Notes under the pieces: generated by a model | What the model was told of the DNA's origin: nothing | Database searches by the model: none | The model's input: the letters and a program-made list of their open reading frames with translations, nothing else | Shown: positions 55,698-64,000 of the stretch, in pieces | Layout of the letters: each line of letters opens with the position of its first letter | Position numbering within the stretch: the first letter of the stretch is position 1 | Assembly: GCA_021014325.1 (NCBI GenBank) | Contig: CM037473.1 | Location: 25,720,822-25,784,821 of the forward strand | Reading direction: 5' to 3' | DNA: 64,000 nt | Source of the DNA: Plazaster borealis | Lineage: Eukaryota; Echinodermata; Asteroidea; Forcipulatida; Labidiasteridae | Made by a program: the position numbers and the translations under genes

Positions 55698-56315
55698 TTG
55701 CAACTTTTTTCACGAAACTAGACCTACTTGAAGACGAACAAAGTGCCTTTAATCATAAGAGAGGGTGGTCTACTTGGGGTGACATTCCTATCTCCCAGAT
55801 GGACAGGGTCAAGCGGAGCCTCGCCATCAGCACGCGGTTTAAGGCGTTCAGCCCGCCAGGCTCAGGGTTCGCAGGTGGGCATAGCTCCTGAGAGTTAGAA
55901 GAGTCTTTCCAGGTGGGGGGTTGCCCTTTGGACTTGAATCTGCATAAATCGGTTGATGATGAACGAAGTGCCTTTAATTGCAACTTGAGAAAGTGTACTA
56001 AGTTGGTTGTCAGTATATTCGACACCACAGTAGGAAGACTAACGTGACCTCTGGCGCCGATAGGAATACCTTCGGAGGATACCGTCCTGTCATTGTCATA
56101 AGTTTAACAGAGTCGGCAATGACCCGGGTACAGTACTTAGTAATCTTACAAGCCTCAGTATCCGGGAGGGTATTAACATGAGTTTCGTAAGGAATGGCAA
56201 TGTCGGCAATGAAGGCATGGCTCTTAGCACGGTCGACCAGGATTAGATCTGGTCTAAAGTTGCCGACAGCGATGGCAACTAGAGGTGCAGTGAAAATGGT
56301 GTTAGACTCAGTCAC
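55698..56315 (-). mobile_element. R2 copy IV: endonuclease fragment and 3' UTR
   Basis: 56315-56010 translates to APLVAIAVGNFRPDLILVDR, SHAFIADIAIPYETHV and LPDTEACKITKYCTR, a well-kept R2 restriction-like endonuclease core (RPD...D...AD-x-AxPYE...K). The 3' UTR follows to the 28S junction at 55697/55698. The 5' part is missing beyond 56315. Confidence 0.8.
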
Positions 56316-56629
56316 AATGAAATTATTCTGTTCGCACTGCCGTTACAGAAATACCATTGTTGCATCACTGCCTTTTATTATATTTTTTATTATGTATTCT
56401 TTGTTTACTTTTCTTTTTTCTCTTTGGTTTAACTGTAACTTCTGATTTTGTGGGGGTTCTTTTATTGGGTTTTTCCTGACATGCACTGCCATTGCAGGAA
56501 TCTCCACTGATATTTTTTCACACAAAATGACACAAAATGATGGGAAAAAAATTAATTGGGGGAAAAATGAATTATAAAAAAAATCTTGCTGTGTGGGAAG
56601 TCCTAAGATGTCTTGTTCGGTGATCTCGT
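56316..56629. other. Spacer between R2 copy IV and the piggyBac fragment
   Basis: T-rich and A-rich sequence with a repeated ACACAAAATG. No gene seen. Confidence 0.4.
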
Positions 56630-56998
56630 CTACTCATTGGTGTCGGTGGTGCTGGTGGTGTTCCCTGCGTCTTCGCTGCTTACAAGAGAGTGGTACTTGA
56701 TAAAGCACTGTCCAGCACACAGGTAGACCCCACACGCTTGGCAGCCCCGTCTCGTCGTCTTGGTTCTTCCAGACTTGGTAACTCCGTTGTGCAGTCTGCA
56801 CCATCGACACCCACGTGCGTAGCGACCTGGCATCCTAGTTGATGTGTGTCCAAGGGTGTTCTTGGCTTTCACCCTCTTGGAACCAAAGAACTGGACCTCA
56901 GCTCTGCCTTGGGCATACCCGTCGATGAGCTCTGTTGCAACATCCAAGATGAACTTGTTAAGTGCGTTCTTTGGATAAAAATGGGATGATCGACCCAT
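56630..56998 (-). pseudogene. piggyBac transposase C-terminal fragment (cysteine-rich domain)
   Basis: 122 residues ending GCRWCRLHNGVTKSGRTKTT + RRGCQACGVYLCAGQCFIKYH: the C-x2-C, C-x2-C, LC...CF-x2-YH pattern of the piggyBac C-terminal zinc-binding domain that binds the transposon ends. The catalytic DDD part is absent upstream, where a (TAA)n tract and a LINE/SINE-like repeat begin. It is therefore a broken copy or a last exon. Confidence 0.8.
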
Positions 56999-57002
56999 TT
57001 GG

Positions 57003-57003
57003 T

Positions 57004-57039
<36 letters not shown>

Positions 57040-57255
57040 TTATTCTTCATATGGCGTTTTACATAAAATCTTAAAACGCTGTACAGGAAATCACAACAAA
57101 ATATAAAGTAAACCAGTAATTCAGTTGACAAATAATTAATTAATTATATACCATAGAGTAAAAGCACACAATGAAGAACCAAAACCCACAATCAATAAAA
57201 GCCTTGTTATACATTTAAAAGTGGGTTGATATTTATAATAATAATAATAATATTT
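57003..57255. repeat. (TAA)n microsatellites and flanking repeat
   Basis: (TAA)12 at ~57005-57040 and a shorter tract at ~57235-57252, with ATATGGCGTTTTACATAAAA between them. Confidence 0.7.
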
Positions 57256-57331
57256 GCTTTATGTGGAGCAAAGTACTATTAATAAAGGACACAGTGACAA
57301 GTGGTTTAATTCTCTCTTTGGAAGATGGGGT

Positions 57332-57347
57332 GGTCTTGAAAAAGACC
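57332..57347 (-). terminator. Histone-type 3' stem-loop with downstream element
   Basis: Minus strand: CCAAA-GGTCTT-TTTC-AAGACC-ACCCC, a perfect 6-bp stem with a 4-base loop, then ATCTTCCAAAGAGAGAAT resembling the U7 snRNA-binding downstream element. The stop of the preceding frame (TGA near 57367) is about 20 bases before the stem. Confidence 0.6.
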
Positions 57348-57349
57348 TT

Positions 57350-57545
57350 TGGGTTTTTAGGAAGTCAATGATTTTCTGTCCGCTTACGCTTTAGGCCTTT
57401 CATGGTGCTTGTCTGTTTCTGCAGAAGTAGTGGAAGAGCTTGGTCACTGTGGTCAAACTTTTCGGAGTCTTGAAATCTGCCTTGAGTTCTTGGTCAGCTT
57501 TCTCCCTTGCCGCTCCAAGTCTTGTGTTGATGTCTTTGTTTCTCA
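57350..57545 (-). pseudogene. Tandem unknown-gene family, tail copy A'
   Basis: NKDINTRLGAAREKADQELK then FKTPKSLTTVTKLFHYFCRN. A one-base shift from there gives the conserved basic tail MKGLKRKRTENH and a TGA, followed by the stem-loop. The 5' part is replaced in frame by a LINE endonuclease piece (57550-57897). Confidence 0.65.
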
Positions 57546-57549
57546 AAGT

Positions 57550-57897
57550 CACATGTTGGCTGTTGGAATCTCTTCCAGGTCTGTATACAATGACAAGGCG
57601 AACAGATTTAGAGTTTCCGGAAACCTCAGCATGAAGATATTCAAAAGTTGTGTATTGGACGTCATTACTTTTCACAGAGACAGATAAAGTAGATCTGTAC
57701 AGTATTGCAACTCCTCCACCGGTCTTGTGAGGTCTTCGGATGTGATGAAAGTAGTAGCCAGCAGGGGTACACTGACGACATGTTAAGTTGTCATCTGGTC
57801 TCAGCCATGTTTCAGAAACGGCAACAAGGTGCATCTCTTTTTGCAGAACAAAATCAGCAACATCGTCATACTTGTTGCAGATGGACTGTGTGTTCAA
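57550..57897 (-). pseudogene. LINE apurinic-type endonuclease (EEP) fragment
   Basis: NTQSICNKYDDVADFVLQKE, VSETWL, GYYFHHIRRPHKTGGGVAIL and VRLVIVYRPGR correspond to the N-terminal half of the exonuclease-endonuclease-phosphatase domain of CR1/L2-type LINEs. It has no start upstream and lacks the second half of the domain. The frame continues without a stop into the unrelated tail copy A'. Confidence 0.8.
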
Positions 57898-57904
57898 TGA
57901 TTTT

Positions 57905-58300
57905 CTGTCTGCTCACGCTTTTGGCCTTTCATGGTGCTTGTCTGTTTCTGCAGAAGTAGTGGAAGAGCTTGGTGGCTGTGGTCAAACTTTTTGGAGTCTT
58001 GAAATGTACCTTGAGTTCTTGGTCAGCTTTCTCCCTTGCTGCTCCAAGTCTTGTGTTGATGTCTTTCTGGAACTTCTGATATTGATCCAACATTAGCTCG
58101 GCAAACAAAACGCACACCTTTGCCTCAAGACTTTTCCAAGAGTCCTGGAAGGAACTCTCGTAGGTCAAGAGACGATGTGGGTGTGGTGGTCTTACTTGTG
58201 AGCTGAAGTTGGAGCAACTTTGGCCTTGACTGCTTGTGTTTACGAGTTGATCTGTTTATCAATATGAGCCTTGGCTCAAGTCAGGCCAAGGATTTGAACA
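57905..58300 (-). pseudogene. Tandem unknown-gene family, copy A (5' truncated)
   Basis: Frame-corrected: HIDKQI..., RPPHPHR-LLTYESSFQDSW, KSLEAKVCVLFAELMLDQYQ, KDINTRLGAAREKADQELKV, KLFHYFCRN, then the KGQKREQ basic tail and TGA. It lacks the N-terminus and, because the LINE piece starts right after the stop, also the histone-like stem-loop. Confidence 0.6.
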
Positions 58301-58384
58301 TCTTAGAATGATGGGAGGGTAGAGACATAGCCGTGGGTATGTTTGTGGATAGGAGTGACAGGGCGTTTATCCGTTGTTGGATTA

Positions 58385-58567
58385 TCATAGTAAAGCAATC
58401 AGATCCTCACGGCGTGTAGGTTTGGCGGGGGTAGGAATGAAATTGAAACCTTTACCCAAAGCGATTTTCTGATGTGTAGAAAGATCAACACTAGATAGGT
58501 TTGTTATGAACTGTTCGCTTTGTGTCGCCAAATCAGTTAACAGACTATTTTGTCTCTGTTGGGACAT
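58385..58567 (-). pseudogene. Possible Penelope-like element N-terminal fragment
   Basis: 60 codons starting at an ATG: LSTHQKIALGKGFNFIPTP resembles the L-S-x-x-x-x-x-L-x-K-G-L-x-F-x-P-T-P motif that precedes the RT in Penelope-like retroelement proteins. The following AKPTRREDLIALL also fits that family. The frame then stops and no RT follows. Motif recognition is from memory. Confidence 0.45.
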
Positions 58568-58749
58568 GGTTGAGCAATGGCGGGAAAAAGGTGTTGCTTT
58601 TCTTTGGTTTCATGCGAGTGACTTTCCTTTATTGTATTTACGATTAACCATTGTTTATTGTGAAGTATATGTAGATTGGTAAAAATAATAATATTCGTTA
58701 ATGTGAAGCAAATTACTATTAGGTAAGGACACAGTACAAAATTGATTTT

Positions 58750-59542
58750 AATCTCTTTTTGGAAGTTGTGGTGGTCTTGAATAAGACTGTTGGTTTTGTT
58801 TTTTGGAAAGTCAACGACTCTCTTCTCGTTCCCGCTTCAAGCCCTTGCTCGGTTGTTGCCTTGATCTTGCAAAGAAGTTGAACAGCTTCTGTGCTGTGGT
58901 CAAATCTTCTTCGTTCTTGAACTGTTTCTTGATCTTGGCTGCCGCTGATTCTCTTGCTTCTGCCAGCTGGGTCTCACGTTGGCCTTGAATTTGTTGTACT
59001 GGTCAAGTGTTAACTCAGCAAACATAACACACACCCGGGTCTCAAGGGTCTTCCACGAATCTTTAAAAGATTTTTCGTAAGTCAAGAGACGGTGGGGGTG
59101 TGGCGGTCTTGCTTGTGAGTTGATATACACTGGAGGTGTCTTCGTCTTGACAGCTTTGGACAAGGAAATCAACTGTTTATCAATGTGAGCTTTGGCTGTT
59201 GTAAGGGGTTGACACGTTCACAGCCAAAGCCTTGATAAAGTCAAAATCTGCCGATGGCAGTTGTTTCCTTGTCATTGTGACTTTCAGAATTCTCAAAATA
59301 GCGTTTTCTAAATCTTTTTCCAAGCGGTTGATCAGTGATCTGTTGCCGCAAGGGAAAGATTCAGTGCTGGATGGAGAGATTTCCAAAAAGTCGGTGCTGT
59401 CAAATGAAGATCCGGGTGTCTTGGGTACGTCTTGAACAGGACTTGAGACTGGATCTTGAGGCTGGTCTTCCGTCACTGGAGTAAACAAGAATCGGCTCTT
59501 ACAGAGGTTTCTACGTAAAGACTTGCTTATTTTCGTAGACAT
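58750..59542 (-). pseudogene. Tandem unknown-gene family, copy B (most complete)
   Basis: I do not recognise the family. It starts MSTKISKSLRRNLCKSRFLF at 59542 and is intronless, about 225 codons if two single-base shifts (near 59205, in a CCCC run, and near 58985) are allowed. Order: basic N-terminus, Pro/Ser-rich linker, STESFPCGNRSL, SADFDFIKALAVNV, PPHPHRLLTYEKSFKDSWKT, LETRVCVMFAELTLDQYNKF, a Lys/Glu/Ala coiled-coil-like stretch, KLFNFFARSRQQ and a basic tail KGLKREREESR. The 3' stem-loop at ~58775-58790 is degenerate. The basic ends suggest a nuclear or nucleic-acid-binding protein, which is inference. Confidence 0.65.
58772..58790 (-). terminator. Degenerate histone-type 3' stem-loop of copy B
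   Basis: Minus strand CAACAGTCTTATTCAAGACC with a 5-bp stem GTCTT/AAGAC, then ACCACAACTTCCAAAAAGAG. It aligns with the perfect copy at 57332-57347. Confidence 0.5.
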
Positions 59543-59607
59543 GTTTGTGTATGAGAATTGTCCTGGGAGATGGGTTGTTTATGTCTCCGTTGCGGATTTG
59601 TGAGAGA

Positions 59608-60172
59608 TTATATGGGTAACCGTGTTATTGCTTCGATGTCAATCTTGAATTTGTTGTACTGATCCATGGTTAGCTCCATGAACAAAACACACACTTTAGT
59701 TTCGAGGCTCTTCCAGGATTCCTTGAACAAATCGTAGTAGGCCAGTAGATGGTGTGGGTGTGTTGGTCTCGCTTGGGAGGTGATGTAGGCTGGTGGCACC
59801 TTTACCCAGACTGCTTTGGTCAACAAAGTTAACTGTTTGTCAGTGTGAACCTTTGCTGTTGTCAATATGGTGACTTCAAAGCTAGGGCCTTGACGAAATC
59901 AAACTCTGCAGTCGGGAGTTGTTTCCTTGCTTGTTTGTTAATCTTTGAATCTTTCGGGATTGAGCTTTTCAAATCGTTTTCCACTAAACAGGTGATCAGT
60001 GACATGTTACCGCAAGGAAAAGATTCGGTTCTCGATGGTGAAAGATTAAGAATGTCTGCTGTATCTTGGGTCTTGGCTCCGGCTCTGGACTTGAATCTTG
60101 AATCTTGATCTTGAACAGAAGACTCTTGCGTCAGAGGCTTTTCTGAGAGGACTTGCTAAGCTTTGAAGACAT
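59608..60172 (-). pseudogene. Tandem unknown-gene family, copy C
   Basis: ATGTCTTCAAAGCTTAGC start at ~60172, stop after 12 codons, then recognisable SRTESFPCGNMSLI, ARKQLPTAEFDFVKALA, RPTHPHHLLAYYDLFKESWK and VCVLFMELTMDQYNKFKID. It breaks off there and is joined to the 5' flank of copy B. The 5' flanks of B and C share GGAGACATAAACAACCCATC and CCCAGGACAA. Confidence 0.65.
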
Positions 60173-60256
60173 GTTTACGAATGAGCGTTGTCCTGGGAGA
60201 TGGGTTGTTTATGTCTCCGTAGCGGAGGTGTGAGAGATCACAAAGGCATGTTGGGC

Positions 60257-60510
60257 TGGTTCGACTTTAGCTAGGTCCTTAAAGTATATTTTATCGGGAC
60301 CTGCGGCGCCATTCTATTTCATTCTCTTTAGGGCTGCAACAATGTCTGCCCTTTCTACTGGACGGAGGATCCCTTCCACATCTAGGTCAGGATGTCATCT
60401 TTTAGGTGTAAATTAAGAGTTGTTTGGCAATCGATCTTTGCCGAATATTCTTGTGAAATGGGTGAATGCCATAGCGCTCTCCCACGCCGTTCGGGGCTCT
60501 CCTGGAGGCA
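60257..60510 (-). mobile_element. R2 fragment (linker/early RT region)
   Basis: Homologous to 45640-45850 of R2 copy I on both DNA and protein level: on plus, TTAGCTAGGTCCTTAAAGTA, TTATCGGGACCTGC, TGGGTGAATGCCATAGCGCT. It corresponds to the region before and around the AGPDKI motif. No ends are visible. Confidence 0.75.
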
Positions 60511-60568
60511 AAGGCGGAAGGGAAGAAGTTCTGACTCGAAAGATGAGATTACATAGCACAGTGGACAC

Positions 60569-60844
60569 AGTGTTTATTAACACACATACTGTACATACTT
60601 TCTAAAGAGACAAAAGTTGAAAAAGATACAAAAATTAACAACACTTTAGCTATGTCTACATGTACACTTATCATTGATGACATCCCTCAAGTTTCCATAC
60701 TTTATCCAGGAATTCAAGCTCTACTTGGTCTAGCTTGGTAAGCTCAAGTCTTCTATCCAAACAGTCTTTCTTCACTTGTCCTTCCTTTGGGATCACTGTG
60801 GTTGGATCTTGGCATTTATAAAGTTCCCTACAGGGATCACAGTG
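60569..60844 (-). CDS. Possible terminal exon of an unrecognised gene or element
   Basis: After an acceptor-like TGCCTTGTTCAG (60845), the frame reads HCDPCRELYKCQDPTTVIPK and on to LDKVWKLEGCHQ with TGA at 60671-60673. AATAAA lies on the minus strand at 60573-60578. Upstream exons were not found. The Cys spacing HC-x2-C...C could be a partial zinc-binding site. It may be the end of a transposase or a retroduplicated host exon. Confidence 0.35.
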
Positions 60845-60929
60845 CTGAACAAGGCAACATATAACAATGAGACTCAATATTCAGAGCAATACCAAAACAA
60901 AACAATGCACTAGTCAAACAGGTGTGTTC

Positions 60930-61521
60930 TTTGAAGACATGTCGAAAGTGTCTGCTTGAAATTTCTTGTACTGATCCAATGTTAGTTCTACAAGCAGTAC
61001 ACACACTTTCGACTCGAGACTTTTCCAAGGCTCTTTGAAGGAGTCTTCATAAGCCAAGAGGCTGTGCGGGTGTGGTGGTCTTGCTTGCGATGATATGTAC
61101 GACGGGGCAACTTTCGCTTTGACTGCTTGAAATAACGAAGTTATTTGTTTATCAATGTGGACCTTAGCTGAAGTTAAGGTTGTAACGTTCAGGGATAAAG
61201 CTTTGATAAATTTGAAATCTTGTGCAAGAAGTTGCTTCGTGGGCTGTGTTGTGACGGACGATCTGGACTGTTTTGGTACCGTGTTGTCCAGGTTTTTTTC
61301 CCAAGTGTTCGATTAGTGATCGATTTCCACCAGGAAAGGTCTCAGTTGATGTTGTTGGGGAAAGGTCCAAAATGTCCAATGTGGAGAACGATGGGGTCTT
61401 TGGTCTTGGCTCAGGACTTGATTCTTGGGCTGGAGATTCTTGGGTGGGAGACTAGACTGGAACAAGAGATGACTCTACGTTAGGCTTTTCCATGCAGACT
61501 TGCTTAGTTTAGAAGACATGT
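60930..61521 (-). pseudogene. Tandem unknown-gene family, copy D
   Basis: ATGTCTTCTAAACTAAGCAA at ~61521, an early stop, then LSPTTSTETFPGGNRSLIEHL, and RPPHPHSLLAYEDSFKEPWK and VCVLLVELTLDQYKKFQAD in shifted frames. It ends in ATGTCTTCAAAG, which looks like the start of another unit. The 5' flank differs from those of B and C. Confidence 0.6.
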
Positions 61522-61529
61522 TTGCAGTG

Positions 61530-62075
61530 ATGGGAAAGTTTCTTGCTGCCTGCCTGACCTTTGGCACCTTGCCACTAGCTTTGCTTCAAGTAATGTTGTA
61601 TTATTAACTTTACTCAGACCAGCAGGCTGTTGCTCAAAGACTGACAAATTTTCAGCTTTTTAAGCAGAGGTTCTGGATACTGTCATTGACACCCTCATTC
61701 TTTACTTTTTGCATCGTAATCAAAATACCAAAGTTTGTGTATTTTTTTACGCAAACTTTATGTAATTTTACAGTGAAAAACCTCTTAGATCCGTCTCGCT
61801 TGACGAGTTAACGTAATCTGGCTTTGCGGATGCGCAATGTATACCTATGTAATTCCGTATCGCCCTCCAGAGGGCAGTATAGAATAACATTAATTATTTG
61901 TGTTTGATTCATGATACGTATATTTAACTACTTGTTTCAATCCCTGGCAGTACCTCGAAAGGGTTGGGGGAACACCACCACTGTTGGTTGGTTACGCATT
62001 CCACAGTATCATGGTGTTGGGGCCTGTGTTGTTACAGTTCACTTACCCTGATTTTGGGTTGAACAAAGAAAAATT
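61530..62075. other. Intergenic, no gene seen
   Basis: Mixed AT-rich sequence with no repeat paired and no coding frame. Confidence 0.4.
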
Positions 62076-62076
62076 G

Positions 62077-62148
62077 ACTAGAGCGGAATTTGAACCAATG
62101 ACCTCCGGTTTAACGTGCCGGCGCTCTACCAACTGAGCTATCTAGCCC
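62077..62148 (-). repeat. tRNA-like SINE head (family C), antisense
   Basis: Reverse complement of GGGCTAGATAGCTCAGTTGG...GCTCTAGTC, with the shared flanks (TTTTTCTTTGTTCAACCCAA on the 3' side and GACAAAATAGGGAGACGGCC on the 5' side). Confidence 0.75.
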
Positions 62149-62581
62149 TTTGTTGGCCGTCTCCCTATTTTGTCAATATCTTTGTTCGGGGGGGTGCCAG
62201 GCAGAAGCCAATCAACCGCAAACTGCTGTATAGCCAGGGATCACACCTAAGTATACGATACATGCATAGTAATTATTAAATTAATATGTAGTAATGTATG
62301 GGAGGATCCCAAATGGAAACCAGTTTAACCTGTTTGGGCATACCCTGGGCAAAAAAATAATAAATGTATGGTAATAATGTGGATTTTAAATTTTGACTCA
62401 CTTAAAAATTTCACATGGTGTGTAGCAATAAACAGGTATGGTAAATTGAATACAATTGCCAGCTTGGTATAGAATGATTAAAATAAGACGTATTATAAGA
62501 AAGCATATTATAGAAATACATATTTTGTTAAATGCTTGATATTCTCAATTTGTCTTTAAGTTATCTGTATTGGTGTAGCAA

Positions 62582-62780
62582 GGTGACTTTGTTCGACTGC
62601 ACCCATACCCTCTTCCTTACCATAGGTGACTTTAGTCGACTGCACTCATACCCCCTCTTCCTTTCCATAGGTGACTTTAGTCAACTGCACTCATACCCCC
62701 TCTTCCTTACCATAGGTGACTTTAGTCAACTGCACTCATACCCCCTCTTCCTTACCATAGGTGACTTTAGTCGACTGCAG
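62582..62780. repeat. 45-bp minisatellite, about four units
   Basis: Unit GGTGACTTTAGTCAACTGCA + CTCATACCCCCTCTTCCTTACCATA. Because 45 is a multiple of three, a frame reads through it, giving an artefactual 15-residue repeat. Confidence 0.85.
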
Positions 62781-62814
62781 TTTGCAACCTTAATTATAGT
62801 CCTGAGCCGATGAA

Positions 62815-63540
62815 TTGTTAATATTTAATGTGTAAGAATAATGTGCTTCACACAAGAGCGGTCAACAAATTCGGTCACTAGCCTTTGTCTATGTTCAAAC
62901 ATTTAATTTTTTATAACGAGAGGGTTAATAATAAAAGGTATGCTACATCTTATAGAGCAAACATAAATTTGTGTTTGTATGGCCTGTGTTCAATGATGTA
63001 TGAAGCTTTAGTTGAGTGATGTCAGAGTGTTTATTTACGTTAAGAACGGATATTGTTGAATAAACATGTTGAAGTAAATTTCCAATTAATTTTTTGTATC
63101 TATAAAGTACAACAGTGTGATTCTTGCCATATTTACATGTTTTTTTTTAGTAGGCCTAGTGCAAAGTTAAGGCCACCACACAGGGCAGTTGTTACAGGCA
63201 ACTTGGAGGCAACCAACTGCACTGCATGCTCAAGGAACACTTTGGCAGCACAAGAGACATTCTTCTAGTTGTAACTCACTATCCCCAAGCAAATTATGAA
63301 AACAAAACTGAAAAGTGAATAAATTTTCTTATTAGAGATTGCCTGGAACTGGTTGCCTTTACATTGCCTCGTGTGACATGGGCCTTTACTTTGTGTCAAC
63401 TTTACTTCGAGTCTGTGAAGGTTACTTTTGTATCATTAAACAAAGGTGTTATTTGTCAAACAAGAATGGGCAATTAAACAAATTTTTAAAATATAATAAC
63501 AGCTCTTAGATAGCTTAAATCCAATCAATAATCATTGTGC
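62815..63540. other. Intergenic, no gene seen
   Basis: AT-rich. 63165-63400 has weak inverted segments around CAACTTGGAGGCAACCAACTG and GGAACTGGTTGCC that suggest an old MITE. Confidence 0.4.
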
Positions 63541-63835
63541 TTAAAACATTATTACCCTTGGTCACTCGGCTATATATTTAATTCCTTAAACCATCTCAGC
63601 TCCCTGGGGAGTATACAGCCTGCCTTCCAAGTATGTAGCGCACTAAGCTAAATCAATCACAAGAACCATCTCTGCCCTCACAGGTACCCATTTACCCCTG
63701 GGTGAAGAGAAGCAATTGTAGTTAAGTGTCTTGCTCAAGGACACAAGTGTCATGACCGGGATTCGAACCTACACCCTGATGACTCAGCAACCAGAACTTG
63801 AGTCCGATGTACTAAACGGCTCGGCCACGACACGT
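63540..63835 (-). repeat. tRNA-Leu-like SINE (family B), antisense, long copy
   Basis: Minus strand: GTGTCGTGGCCGAGCCGTTTAG (A box), GGGTTCTGGTTGCTGAGTCA, GGTTCGAATCCCGG (B box), TCATGACACTTGTGTCC. The body reaches ~63540 and matches 31130-31440. Confidence 0.8.
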
Positions 63836-64000
63836 CACAAAATGTGAAGAAATTTATGGGCTCCTTGTTAAAAATAATTTCATAATATTGTCTAATTACT
63901 CTGTGTTGACTGTGTGTTGAGTCTGTTAAGGTTACACTTTTGTTGTATTACTCAATAAATATTTCATTTATCAACATGGATAGTTATTAAACTTAGCAAA

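Noticed and set aside
62532..62813. Repetitive 93-codon frame with a 15-residue repeat
   Set aside because: The repeat is the translation of a 45-bp minisatellite and nothing around it suggests a gene.

Overview
The window is intron-rich animal nuclear DNA, most likely from an echinoderm (probably a sea star) or a closely related invertebrate deuterostome. This rests on two spliced genes orthologous to human genes, dense tRNA-derived SINEs and palindromic MITEs, and invertebrate-type R2 elements. The species is an inference and I could not search a database.

Region 1 (1-11.6 kb, + strand) holds the 3' half of a smoothelin-like gene: seven exons ending in the C-terminal calponin-homology domain, with introns full of TTAA-flanked and CAGGG-type MITEs. 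Region 2 (11.6-21.5 kb) has no gene I can support, only SINEs, MITEs and a minisatellite grown inside a MITE. Region 3 (21.5-40.7 kb, + strand) is a complete TADA2A gene, the ADA2 adaptor of the PCAF/GCN5 histone acetyltransferase complex. It has 16 coding exons, the first only 4 coding nt, and one GC-AG intron.

Region 4 (42.5-61.5 kb) is a nest of mobile elements, almost all in minus orientation. Its core (43.4-56.3 kb) is a head-to-tail array of degenerate R2 retrotransposons separated by 28S rRNA fragments of about 280 bp. Each R2 sits at the canonical R2 site (CTCTTAAGG/TAGCC), and three spacers share the same artificial 28S-28S junction, so the unit was probably amplified as a block. HDV-like ribozyme folds can be drawn at three R2 5' ends. 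One 28S spacer is split by an intact-looking hAT transposon with 15-bp terminal inverted repeats, a 5-bp target duplication and a five-exon, 775-residue transposase. At 56.6 kb lies the C-terminal zinc-binding domain of a piggyBac transposase. From 57.3 to 61.5 kb is a tandem family of small intronless genes of unknown function, mostly broken, two of which end in what looks like a histone-type 3' processing signal (stem-loop plus purine-rich element). A Penelope-like N-terminal fragment and a LINE endonuclease fragment are mixed in.

The same histone-like stem-loop also occurs in two palindromic repeats at 6.0 and 9.6 kb inside the smoothelin introns. A link between mobile elements and histone mRNA 3'-end processing, together with the R2/28S array, are the two observations most worth following up. 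Region 5 (61.5-64 kb) is repeats only.
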